NCBI GenBank assembly: GCA_027295475.1
Contig: JAPUKV010000075.1
Location: 1-7,170 of the forward strand
Direction: 5' to 3'
From: Pseudomonadota bacterium
GTDB lineage: Bacteria; Pseudomonadota; Gammaproteobacteria; Woeseiales; Woeseiaceae
DNA length: 7,170 nt
Positions 1-6,171 of the stretch are shown piece by piece. The first letter of the stretch is position 1. Each line of letters begins with the position of its first letter. Below the pieces are notes generated by a model that made no database searches, was not told the origin of the DNA, and saw only the letters and a list, made by a program, of their open reading frames with translations. Made by a program: the position numbers and the translations under genes.

Positions 1-561
1 CGCGATGATTACGCCGAAAGGATTTGTTCCGGCGCAGGCCCAACCGATTCCGTAAGGGATCCAGACCATCCCCATCGCAACAATTGCGTCCATACGCATC
101 GCCAGGCTCATTGTCACGATAATGGGTATCAGCGGCACATACTCTTCACCCATGCCTATCGTGTAGGAACCAAGGCTGAACATGATGAGACAACCAGCAA
201 TCAATATCCACGGGCTCTTGCCGAGTTTCACGACTGCCTTGTGCAGCACGGCATCGATCGCACCGCTCTTTCTGAGGATGGCGATTACTCCGCCCACGAG
301 GAAGATCAGAAAAATAATATCCTGGGCTGCTTCGAGTCCCTTGGGAATCGCAAGCAGAAAATACCAGGGTTGAATATCGATCTGTTGTTCCGCGGTCGCC
401 TTCGCATAGGTCTCGGCCACAACCATTGACCGGTTGGGGTTGTCAGGATACGGCTCGCGTTCAAACTGGCCCTGTGGAACTATATATACAAGGAGTTGCG
501 CGAGGATAATGATCGAAAAGATCAACACCAGGGAATCAACGGACCAGGAACGTTTGGTCAT
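1..561 (-). CDS. YfcC-family (DcuC-like) membrane transporter, N-terminal part
   Basis: The first 187 codons of a membrane carrier are visible; the frame is still open at base 1, so the C-terminal part lies outside the window. The protein opens with a hydrophobic helix (residues about 9-29) ending in VPQGQFERE. A periplasmic-looking loop follows, then helices around 66-96, 116-136, 141-155 and 158-187. The stretches GSYTIGMGEEYVPLIPI (131-147) and WIPYGIGWACAGTNPFGVI (167-185) are typical of the YfcC branch of the C4-dicarboxylate/DcuC superfamily. RefSeq-style names for that branch include putative basic amino acid antiporter, but its substrate is poorly established. The ATG at 561 is preceded by AGGAG with 7 nt spacing, which fixes the start. 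It is on the same strand as the repeat protein upstream, but a terminator-like hairpin separates them. The family call is confident; the substrate is unknown. Confidence 0.85.
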   Translation of the reverse strand, partial: MTKRSWSVDSLVLIFSIIILAQLLVYIVPQGQFEREPYPDNPNRSMVVAETYAKATAEQQIDIQPWYFLLAIPKGLEAAQDIIFLIFLVGGVIAILRKSGAIDAVLHKAVVKLGKSPWILIAGCLIMFSLGSYTIGMGEEYVPLIPIIVTMSLAMRMDAIVAMGMVWIPYGIGWACAGTNPFGVIIA

Positions 562-618
562 CAGAGCACTCCTATTCTTATCGTTTTGAGCCTGACTGTG
601 CGCGCCAGTATATAGAAA

Positions 619-643
619 TCGCCCGAGCCAGGGGCCCGGGCGA
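619..643 (-). terminator. Rho-independent-like terminator after the repeat-protein gene
   Basis: Seen directly: TCGCCCG (619-625) pairs with CGGGCGA (637-643), and inside it GCC (627-629) pairs with GGC (633-635) across one mismatch, leaving a 3-nt loop. Read on the minus strand, the stem is followed by TTTCTATAT, a short U-rich tail. It lies about 63 nt after the TAG of the repeat-protein gene and about 58 nt before the YfcC-like start, so it would end the first transcript. The U-tract is imperfect. A TATACT hexamer (612-607) next to it could be a -10 box for the transporter gene, but no -35 partner was seen. Confidence 0.55.
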
Positions 644-665
644 AATGAATTCGTCACTCGTCCAT

Positions 666-718
666 CTACGAGCGATTAACTACGAGCGACAACTACGGGT
701 GACAACTACGAGCGACGA
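666..718. repeat. Four 13-14 bp tandem repeats (CTACGAGCGAcaa)
   Basis: Units at 666-679, 680-692, 693-705 and 706-718 share CTACGAGCGA, with the third varying to CTACGGGTGA. The last unit overlaps the final codons and the stop codon of the repeat-protein gene. On the minus strand each unit carries a TAG. With a 13-nt period these fall in successive reading frames (708, 695, 682, then 668). The array probably arose by slippage of the gene's 3' end; any function is inference. Confidence 0.7.
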
Positions 719-1143
719 TTGGCACGCTTGCTGCGGCGATCGTGCCGTCGATCGATACGCTGACCTTTGTGGTCCAGCCTGCGATCAATGCGGTCGCCCT
801 TCTTGTCCAGGCGACGGTCTATGTGATCACCCTTGCGGTCAAGACGGCGATCGATTCGATCACCCTTCCTGTCCAGGCGCTTCGACAGCCGATCCTTATC
901 GGCATCCGCGGCGCGGTCCGACGCGCGATCAAGCCTCGCATCAATTCGATCACCTTTTTTGTCCAGGCGATCGTTAACGCGATCGCCTTTGTTATCGAGA
1001 CGATCTTCGATACGGTCTCCTCGCCTGTCCAGACGATCCTCAATGCGATCTCCCTGATCGGCAAGAACACTCGTGCTGAAAAGCGCGATACCGACCAGAA
1101 ACAACGGGATGACTGCCATGTCCCAAACTTTCCTGTTTTTCAT
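706..1143 (-). CDS. Exported highly charged 11-residue-repeat protein
   Basis: Translates to 145 residues. An N-terminal signal peptide (MKNRK, then hydrophobic VIPLFLVGIALFSTSVLA) probably ends at residue 28 before DQGDR. The rest is a run of 11-residue units with consensus G-D-R-[IV]-[DEN]-x-R-L-D-x-[KR]. There are four units (residues 31-74), a degenerate 19-residue spacer containing ADADKDRLSK, then four more and a short tail. I-R-L spacing with 11-residue periodicity suggests a long amphipathic helix or hendecad coiled coil rich in Arg and Asp. No catalytic motif or cysteine is present. I recognise the repeat style from hypothetical proteins of marine gammaproteobacteria but know no assigned function. 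The start at 1143 is chosen because AGGAG lies 7 nt upstream; an in-frame start at 1164 would put seven extra residues before the signal peptide and is less likely. A structural, surface-binding or polyanion-binding role is only a guess. Confidence 0.75.
   Translation of the reverse strand: MKNRKVWDMAVIPLFLVGIALFSTSVLADQGDRIEDRLDRRGDRIEDRLDNKGDRVNDRLDKKGDRIDARLDRASDRAADADKDRLSKRLDRKGDRIDRRLDRKGDHIDRRLDKKGDRIDRRLDHKGQRIDRRHDRRSKRANRRS
733..1053. repeat. 33-bp coding tandem repeats in the repeat-protein gene
   Basis: The coding repeats show as 33-bp DNA units, minus strand, from 1053 down to 922 and from 864 down to 733. They are separated by a divergent 57-bp segment (921-865). Each unit contains a GGxGATCGx core (Gly-Asp-Arg), so GATC occurs about 15 times in roughly 320 bp. 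The copies are imperfect, which suggests old duplication with drift. Long open frames on the other strand here (for example 742-1215 plus) are by-products of this periodicity. Confidence 0.8.
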
Positions 1144-1211
1144 ATCCGTACTCCTTGTATCCATATGATTTGGCCCTCGTTAACAGTCACAACGCATCTT
1201 GTGGGCGACGG

Positions 1212-1240
1212 TTGACAACGCGCACGCAAGCAGTTTGGAT
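1212..1240 (+). promoter_or_regulatory. Weak sigma-70-like promoter candidate upstream of the OPA transporter
   Basis: A perfect TTGACA (1212-1217) is followed after 17 nt by TTGGAT (1235-1240), a poor -10 box. The AT-rich run TTATTGTTAAAT continues to 1251. If real, transcription would read through the palindromic element at 1284-1427 before reaching the GTG start at 1469. Only the -35 box is convincing. The rest of the gap 1144-1283 shows no other clear structure. Confidence 0.25.
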
Positions 1241-1283
1241 TATTGTTAAATTGTCGGGGCCGGCGCAGGCTTATTTCATACGG

Positions 1284-1427
1284 GGGCGGACGACCCCGAT
1301 TTTTGCTGATTTCGCGAGCGGCTTGCGTCAGGTGTTTTCCACGAGCGAGTTTAAAGCCCGAGCGAGGGGGAAATACCTGACGCAGGCCGTGAGCGGGCCT
1401 GATGACAAAAATGGGGTCTGTCCGCCC
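1284..1427. mobile_element. 144-bp near-palindromic MITE/REP-like element
   Basis: The left end GGGCGGACGACCCCGATTTT (1284-1303) matches the reverse complement of the right end, GGGCGGACAGACCCCATTTT (1427-1408), with one indel and one mismatch. Further in, TGCGTCAGGTGTTTTCC (1324-1340) matches the inverted TGCGTCAGGTATTTCCC from the right arm. The arms are therefore about 55-60 nt, around a centre of roughly 30 nt containing TTTAAA. Homology stops sharply outside 1284 and 1427. No target-site duplication and no open frame of its own were recognised. The GGGGTCTGTCC end resembles motifs I associate with REP/RAYT-type or MITE elements in gammaproteobacteria, but that link is from memory. It sits 41 nt before the transporter start, so it would form part of that mRNA's leader. 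Confidence 0.7.
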
Positions 1428-1468
1428 TTTTCTGGCAAGCTGCGAGTCAGGCAGACAAGGAAATACCT

Positions 1469-2773
1469 GTGCAATCAGCAAGTGCAGCCGTAGCAAGCCA
1501 GGACGTCAATCGGGCTTTTCAGAGGCACCGCCTGCGGATCATGCTGGCGATTACGCTGGGATACGGCTTTATCTACACCTGCCGACTCGGCCTTTCGATC
1601 GTAAAAAAGCCGTTAATCGACGGCGGCATATTCACGGTCGAAGAGCTGGGCATGATTGGTGCAGCACTTTTCTATGGATATGCGGCAGGCAAGCTTTTTA
1701 ACGGCTTTCTTGCCGATTACGTCAAACCAAGAATATTTTTCAGCGCAAGCATCTTCCTGTCAGCTTTGATCAACCTTGCCATGGGCTCGTCGACACTGCT
1801 CTGGGTAAGTATCGCGCTTTGGGCGCTTAACGGCTGGTTCCAGGGGATGGCGGCGCCGTCCGCCGTCATTACCATCACAAACTGGTTCGGTCTGCATGAG
1901 CGCGGCCGCCGATACGGCATTTGGAGCGCGTCCCACGCAATTGGTGAAGGCATAACTTTCTACTTCATGGCCGCAGTTGTCGCCGCTTATGGCTGGCGCT
2001 ATGGCTACATTACGCCTGGCATTATGTGCATAGCGGTTGCTGCGTGGGCCTTCTCATTCATGCGCAATGCGCCAGCGACGATCGGCCTGCCGACCGTCAA
2101 TGAATGGCTCGGCGCAGACCCGGATCCGCCCAAAGAAAGAAGTACATGGCAGACCCAGAAAGTCATTTTTGGTATTACAGCCATGTGGGTGATTGCCGTT
2201 GCCAGCGCCCTCATGTATGTAACGCGGTACGCGATCAATAGCTGGGGCATACTCTATCTTCAGGAGATTCGCGGTTATTCATTAGTGGATGCCGGGTTCT
2301 TTCTCGCCGTCAACACAGTTGCCGGCATCTTCGGCTCCATTGCCTACGGCTACATATCGGACAAGTGCTTCGACGCCCGGAGGCCCCCTGCAAACCTGAT
2401 ATTCGCAATCGTTGAGATTGTTGCTCTCGTCGCCATATTTTTCGGCCCGCAAAATGACGTTGTCTTGTTTTTCGCGTTCGCAATTTACGGCGCCGCGCTC
2501 AGCGGTCTCATCGCCTCAGTCGGCGGCCTGTTCGGCGTGGATATCGCACCGAGGGGCGCGACCGGCGCCGCAATGGGTTTTGTTGGCGTGTTCAGCTATC
2601 TCGGAGCTGCAATCCAGGAAAACGTCAGCGCTGCCTTGATCAGTCGAGAAATGACCATCGTGGATGGCGTTCGCGTGTATGACTTCGATCTGGCCATCTA
2701 CGTCTGGATTGGCACGTCAGTCGTCTCGATGTTGCTGGCGGCAATGCTCTGGAACACGAAGATCAGGGATTGA
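1469..2773 (+). CDS. OPA-family MFS transporter (organophosphate:phosphate antiporter relative)
   Basis: A 434-residue, twelve-helix major facilitator, close in length to GlpT (452), UhpT (463) and UhpC (439). OPA signatures are clear. Arg39 in YTCRLGLSIVKK and Arg253 in YVTRYAINSWGILYL match the two phosphate-binding arginines of GlpT/UhpT, and His156 in WSASHAIGEG matches the GlpT substrate-site histidine. FLADYVKPR (80-88) is MFS motif A, and GWFQGMAAPS (122-131) is another OPA hallmark. The central loop is around residues 210-230. Family members exchange glycerol-3-phosphate or hexose phosphates for inorganic phosphate across the inner membrane; UhpC-like members act as sensors. The RYAINSW stretch looks more UhpC/UhpT-like than GlpT-like, but the substrate cannot be read from sequence. 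The GTG start has AAGGA 7 nt upstream. The next gene, a HAD phosphatase, begins 12 nt after the stop, implying one operon. Confidence 0.88.
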   Translation: MQSASAAVASQDVNRAFQRHRLRIMLAITLGYGFIYTCRLGLSIVKKPLIDGGIFTVEELGMIGAALFYGYAAGKLFNGFLADYVKPRIFFSASIFLSALINLAMGSSTLLWVSIALWALNGWFQGMAAPSAVITITNWFGLHERGRRYGIWSASHAIGEGITFYFMAAVVAAYGWRYGYITPGIMCIAVAAWAFSFMRNAPATIGLPTVNEWLGADPDPPKERSTWQTQKVIFGITAMWVIAVASALMYVTRYAINSWGILYLQEIRGYSLVDAGFFLAVNTVAGIFGSIAYGYISDKCFDARRPPANLIFAIVEIVALVAIFFGPQNDVVLFFAFAIYGAALSGLIASVGGLFGVDIAPRGATGAAMGFVGVFSYLGAAIQENVSAALISREMTIVDGVRVYDFDLAIYVWIGTSVVSMLLAAMLWNTKIRD

Positions 2774-2785
2774 ACACATTAAAGA

Positions 2786-3400
2786 ATGGGCAAGCTGAAA
2801 AACCTTAAAGTCATTCTTTTCGATCTCGGCGGTGTTCTTTTGGAACTGCGCGACCCGATTTCAACATTCAGGCTGGACATTGGTGCATCGGAATTTCTTC
2901 GAATCTGGATCAAGTCGCCCTCGGTGCGCGCTCTGGAATCCGGCCAAATCACCCGCAAAGACTTTGCTCAGCGAATCGTTGACGAAATGGAGCTGCCAAT
3001 GGACTGGCAGGAACTATTGCGTCGCTTCGACAGCTGGCCTGTGAAGATTTATCCGAGGGCAATTGACCTGATTGATCGGATACCTGCAAATCTTGCCTGT
3101 GCCATATTGTCAAATACCAATGCAGTTCATTGGGAACGGATCGACGTACCAGGGAATTTTGGGGACAGGTTCGATCGCTACTTTCTGTCCTACGAGTCTG
3201 GTTTGCTAAAGCCCGACCGGGAATCTTTCTTGCAAGTTTCCACAGACTACGATTGTCGACCTGAGGAAATACTCTTCTTTGACGACAATCCGGTCAATGT
3301 CGCGGCAGCAAAGAAAGAGAGCATCAATGCGGTTTGTGTTAAGGGTGTAGAGGACTTGGAAACCGCGTTAATAGATAACGGCGTTGTCGAAGCATCGTAG
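2786..3400 (+). CDS. HAD-superfamily phosphatase, YihX-like (subfamily IA)
   Basis: A 204-residue cytoplasmic HAD hydrolase, near the length of E. coli YihX, an alpha-glucose-1-phosphatase. All four motifs are visible. Motif I is FDLGGVLLEL with nucleophile Asp13; the usual second Asp is Gly15, as in the DLGN of YihX, so this is a family trait rather than a defect. Motif II is LSNTN with Ser109, motif III is LLKPD with Lys142, and motif IV is FFDDN with Asp166 and Asp167. The helical cap lies around residues 20-85, including ALESGQITRKDF. It likely hydrolyses a small phosphorylated sugar or related phosphoester with Mg2+. It lies 12 nt downstream of the OPA transporter, and no strong Shine-Dalgarno precedes the ATG (only TTAAAGA), so it is probably translationally coupled. 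It converges on the SH3-protein gene with a 36-nt gap and no clear terminator. Confidence 0.87.
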   Translation: MGKLKNLKVILFDLGGVLLELRDPISTFRLDIGASEFLRIWIKSPSVRALESGQITRKDFAQRIVDEMELPMDWQELLRRFDSWPVKIYPRAIDLIDRIPANLACAILSNTNAVHWERIDVPGNFGDRFDRYFLSYESGLLKPDRESFLQVSTDYDCRPEEILFFDDNPVNVAAAKKESINAVCVKGVEDLETALIDNGVVEAS

Positions 3401-3436
3401 GAGATTAGCGTAGGAGCTGCTCGAATAACCCGCAAT

Positions 3437-3781
3437 TCATTCGCTCAACCGTGCTTCGGGTTCTACGATCTCCTCTTCCGGCTCTGGCTCCACGACGTTA
3501 TCGACGGCCTGCGCGCCAGCGTCAGTGACCACATTCGTCCAGTCCGCGCTGATATAACCGTTGAGACCTTCTTCGATCTTGATTTCGTGCCAGTCATCGA
3601 CGGACTGTACAAGCGGCATGCTATCGCCCTGATACAGCCTGCCAATCACATCAGAATCGACATCGGGCTCGGCACGGATGTTGACGAATTCCTGGACAAA
3701 AGCGACAGGGACCAGGACGTCTGCCGCTGTGAGCGACGGCAGTCCGAATGCTGCGACAAATAAGACCAGGGCGGCTCTCAT
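3437..3781 (-). CDS. Exported bacterial SH3-domain protein
   Basis: A 114-residue protein with a signal peptide (MRAALVLFVAAFGLPSLTAA, cleavage near residue 20) and one bacterial SH3 domain at about 29-86. The domain shows VNIRAEPDVDSDVIGRLYQG (33-52), then DDWHEIK and the closing GYISADWTNVV (75-85). This is the SH3_3 pattern of periplasmic proteins that bind peptidoglycan or serve as targeting modules. It is followed by an acidic, proline-containing tail (VEPEPEEEIVEPEARLSE) with no second domain and no hydrolase, so it is probably a stand-alone envelope adaptor. The start at 3781 is preceded by GAGGAG with 6 nt spacing; an upstream in-frame start at 3799 has no such support. It is downstream of the flavoprotein gene on the same strand, 126 nt away, and may have its own promoter, although no convincing boxes were found. 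Confidence 0.8.
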   Translation of the reverse strand: MRAALVLFVAAFGLPSLTAADVLVPVAFVQEFVNIRAEPDVDSDVIGRLYQGDSMPLVQSVDDWHEIKIEEGLNGYISADWTNVVTDAGAQAVDNVVEPEPEEEIVEPEARLSE

Positions 3782-3846
3782 GACGGACTCCTCAGGCATG
3801 TGTCCGCCTGCCTGTATGACATATCTGGCCCGACAATGAAATGATT

Positions 3847-3872
3847 TGAGTTACGTCCTGGGTCTTAACTCA
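3847..3872. repeat. 7-bp inverted repeat TGAGTTA-N12-TAACTCA
   Basis: A perfect dyad (3847-3853 and 3866-3872) lies between the stop of the flavoprotein gene and the start of the SH3-protein gene, both on the minus strand. There is no U-tract after it in the minus direction, so it is not a standard intrinsic terminator. It could be an operator for the SH3-protein gene 66 nt downstream, or chance. Confidence 0.35.
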
Positions 3873-3907
3873 GAAAAGAGATTACATTGCAGTCGTTATC
3901 GGCGTTT

Positions 3908-4909
3908 TTATCGCATCGGTAGCGACTTAGTGTCGGCGATTGCAGACACTCGCGCCTGCTTGCCACGGTTTCGGAAAAAGGCAGGAGCGCTGAATCTGGC
4001 GAGCTTCTTTAGCTCGTACTCGCTGTTTTTGGTGATCGCATCTGCCGCAAGAATTGCACTGCGAACCGCGGGGCCGATGCCCTCGCCCATATCGACAGAC
4101 GCGAGTCCCACGGCATCCCCTACGATCAATGCATTGCCATTTCGAACAACATCGACATTACCACGCAGATAGTAGCTGTAACCGGTCGGCTCGTATTCGG
4201 CATCGTGGACCAGTGCATCGCCCACCAGCTTTTTTGTAAAGCCGTTCCAATAGTTCTGCAGTCGGCCTCCACACTTCTTTATTTTTTCCACTTTGCCGCC
4301 GAGACCGACATTGATGTACCCGTTTGCTTTCGGCACATACCACGCGTAGCCAGGTAGACCATCTCCGAAAAACCAGAGATGACACTCGTCGTTTTCCCAA
4401 TCATAAGGAAACTCGCGTTCGTATGTTGCGATCTGCAGTAGTCTCGCGCGCGGATTCACGTCATGAAAAAATTCCCGGTAAACGGGGCACCGTGTTCCGC
4501 CGGCACCAATCAGGTACTTGCAGCGGTACAAACCATCAATAATGTATGAACCGTTTTGCTTTTCGATCTTTTTGACTTTGTGCTCATGCACAGGCGCACC
4601 TGAGCGTTTCAACAGGAAGTCGTCGAACTCGAAGCGGCGGATCGAATGCTGCGTGGTTTTTTTGGCGAAATGAAAATTCCTGAAGTGGAAGTGCAGCTTG
4701 TCAAAACTCATGAAACTGTGCGGATACGAATCGATATTCAGTTCGAGATCGTCGGCGGCCTCAGGCGTGAGCCATCCGGCACAAAGTTTTGTTCTCGGAA
4801 AGCTGGCGCGATCGAGAACGATAACATCGACGCCGGCCTGACCGAGTTTCCAGGCACAGGTCGAGCCCGCCGGTCCGCCCCCAACGATGACTACGTCAAC
4901 GTCATGCAC
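3908..4909 (-). CDS. FAD-dependent oxidoreductase, geranylgeranyl-reductase type
   Basis: A 333-residue flavoprotein from the proposed GTG start. The N-terminus DVVIVGGGPAGSTCAW (residues 4-20) is a Rossmann FAD-binding GxGxxG motif, with Asp33 at the end of strand two for the ribose. RTKLCAGWLTPEA (39-51) resembles the K-x-C-x-G block of the geranylgeranyl reductase family. NALIVGDAVGLASVDMGEGI (about 258-277) is the second FAD motif with the GD and GEGI signatures. Family members reduce isolated C=C bonds in prenyl or lipid chains or oxidise related substrates. It starts 5 nt after the TAG of the methyltransferase gene, indicating translational coupling. AGGAG straddles that stop, only 2 nt before the GTG, so the start is somewhat uncertain; the frame is open further upstream, but the FAD motif position favours this GTG. 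It looks shorter at the C-terminus than typical members (about 380-400 residues). The exact substrate is unknown. Confidence 0.8.
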   Translation of the reverse strand: MHDVDVVIVGGGPAGSTCAWKLGQAGVDVIVLDRASFPRTKLCAGWLTPEAADDLELNIDSYPHSFMSFDKLHFHFRNFHFAKKTTQHSIRRFEFDDFLLKRSGAPVHEHKVKKIEKQNGSYIIDGLYRCKYLIGAGGTRCPVYREFFHDVNPRARLLQIATYEREFPYDWENDECHLWFFGDGLPGYAWYVPKANGYINVGLGGKVEKIKKCGGRLQNYWNGFTKKLVGDALVHDAEYEPTGYSYYLRGNVDVVRNGNALIVGDAVGLASVDMGEGIGPAVRSAILAADAITKNSEYELKKLARFSAPAFFRNRGKQARVSAIADTKSLPMR

Positions 4910-4914
4910 GGCTC

Positions 4915-6159
4915 CTAATCCCCTGTGGAATCCGGCGAATAAACGGAATTCCGGGTCCACGGCACGTTGTTATTACCGCGAGGTGCGAACAGGACCTGAT
5001 AGAGCTGCAGGGTGCCGGACTGGAATGCGGCAGATGATCCGGCGAGATATAAACGCCATGCCCGCACAAACTCGTCGCTGTACATTTCCCCGACCTTATC
5101 GCTAACGTTTTCAAAGTTGTGCAGCCATTCGCGGCATGTCTTGGCGTAGTGGAGGCGCAGATTTTCGATATCCAGTATCGAAAACTGCTGTGGCTCGAAA
5201 ATCGATGTTATCTCTCCCAGGCTCGGGATATGCCCGCCGGGGAAAATACGCTTGGTTATCCAGGGATCCGCCGGCTTCGGGTGGCTGCGCCCGATCGAAT
5301 GAATCAAACCAAGACCGCTCGGTTTGAGGCAGCGATCGATGACCTTGCCTAGCTCACGGTAGTTCTTGAGCCCCACGTGCTCGAGCATGCCAATAGAGAC
5401 AAATACATCGCACTGTTCTGAAATCGTCCGGTAGTCGTCTTCAACAAACTCGACACGGTCGCTTAAGCCCCTGGCCGCCGCCTGTTCGCGGGCGAGGCTA
5501 ATCTGCTCGTGGGAGTTGTTAAAGGCCCTGACATTGACGCCGTAGTGCTCGGCCATATGCATCGCCAGCGCACCCCAGCCGCAGCCGGCCTCGATGGCAT
5601 CCTGCCCGGGTTCCAGCTGCAGCTTGCGGCAAACATGATCCAGTTTGGCCACCTGCGCTTCAGCCAGCGTCAGGTCAGGATGCTCGTAGTAAGCGCAGGT
5701 ATAGACCATGCTTTCGTCGAGCCACATCGCGTAAAAGTCGTTACCGAGATCATAGTGGTGATGAACGTTGTCCCTCGAGCGTCCCAGGGTATTGCCACGG
5801 ATCGCCCTGAGCACACTGCGGAACTTATCTAAAGCGTAACTGCCGTCACCGCGCTCGGTGAATGCCCGGGATACTTCGTTCAAAAACTCGAGAATATCCC
5901 CGTGGATTACAATCTTACCCTTGCTATAGCCTTCACCGAATCCGACGCGCTGCGAAAAGATCAGGTCTACCATCGCACTGCGGTCGCGAAATTCCATCGT
6001 TGCGACGGGCCTGCCATCGGCGAAATAATATTCATTACCATTCCACAACCTGACAGCAATCCGCGGATTACCGACAAACGTCATAATCCAGTTGGTGGCC
6101 AGGCGATCGAACTGGTTTGCCGAAACCGGTTGTTTGACATCGACGTTCAAGATCAACAC
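4915..6159 (-). CDS. Cyclopropane-fatty-acyl-phospholipid synthase-type methyltransferase
   Basis: A 414-residue SAM-dependent enzyme of the CFA synthase family. The N-terminal accessory domain (about 15-110) includes GFGEGYSKGKIVIHGD, and the catalytic domain opens with HHHYDLGNDFYAMWLD (133-148). The SAM site is EAGCGWGALA (190-199). Residues matching E. coli Cfa active-site positions are present: Cys155 (VYTCAYY), Glu260 (SIGMLEHVG), His287 (LIHSIG) and Tyr338 (RLHYAKT). It should transfer a methylene or methyl group from SAM to the double bond of unsaturated phospholipid acyl chains at the inner membrane. Whether the product is a cyclopropane or a methyl-branched chain cannot be read. The start is uncertain: the GTG at 6159 abuts GAGAGAGG, while an in-frame TTG at 6150 has better spacing of about 9 nt. 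The flavoprotein gene follows 5 nt after the stop. An ECF-like promoter candidate lies directly upstream. Confidence 0.88.
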   Translation of the reverse strand: MLILNVDVKQPVSANQFDRLATNWIMTFVGNPRIAVRLWNGNEYYFADGRPVATMEFRDRSAMVDLIFSQRVGFGEGYSKGKIVIHGDILEFLNEVSRAFTERGDGSYALDKFRSVLRAIRGNTLGRSRDNVHHHYDLGNDFYAMWLDESMVYTCAYYEHPDLTLAEAQVAKLDHVCRKLQLEPGQDAIEAGCGWGALAMHMAEHYGVNVRAFNNSHEQISLAREQAAARGLSDRVEFVEDDYRTISEQCDVFVSIGMLEHVGLKNYRELGKVIDRCLKPSGLGLIHSIGRSHPKPADPWITKRIFPGGHIPSLGEITSIFEPQQFSILDIENLRLHYAKTCREWLHNFENVSDKVGEMYSDEFVRAWRLYLAGSSAAFQSGTLQLYQVLFAPRGNNNVPWTRNSVYSPDSTGD

Positions 6160-6171
6160 CTCTCTCGGAGA

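Noticed and set aside
607..612. TATACT on the minus strand as a -10 box for the YfcC-like gene
   Set aside because: Five of six bases match, but no -35 hexamer lies at 16-18 nt and it overlaps the tail of the terminator hairpin; kept only as a comment in that entry.
742..1215. Long open frames on the plus strand, and a second minus-strand frame, across the repeat gene
   Set aside because: They mirror the 33-bp coding repeats, lack ribosome-binding sites, and give low-complexity translations without family features. The minus-strand frame at 706-1143 has a signal peptide and a spaced Shine-Dalgarno.
1140..1496. 118-codon minus-strand and 112-codon plus-strand open frames over the intergenic gap
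   Set aside because: Both run through the palindromic element and into neighbouring genes, with no recognisable domain or ribosome-binding site.
2800..2850. Missing second Asp in HAD motif I as a sign of an inactive phosphatase
   Set aside because: The DLGG form parallels the DLGN of active E. coli YihX, and the other motifs are intact.
3396..3416. Direct repeat CGTAGGAG (3396-3403 and 3409-3416) at the end of the phosphatase gene
   Set aside because: Only 8 bp, partly inside the stop codon, and easily explained by chance. No gene starts after it on that strand.
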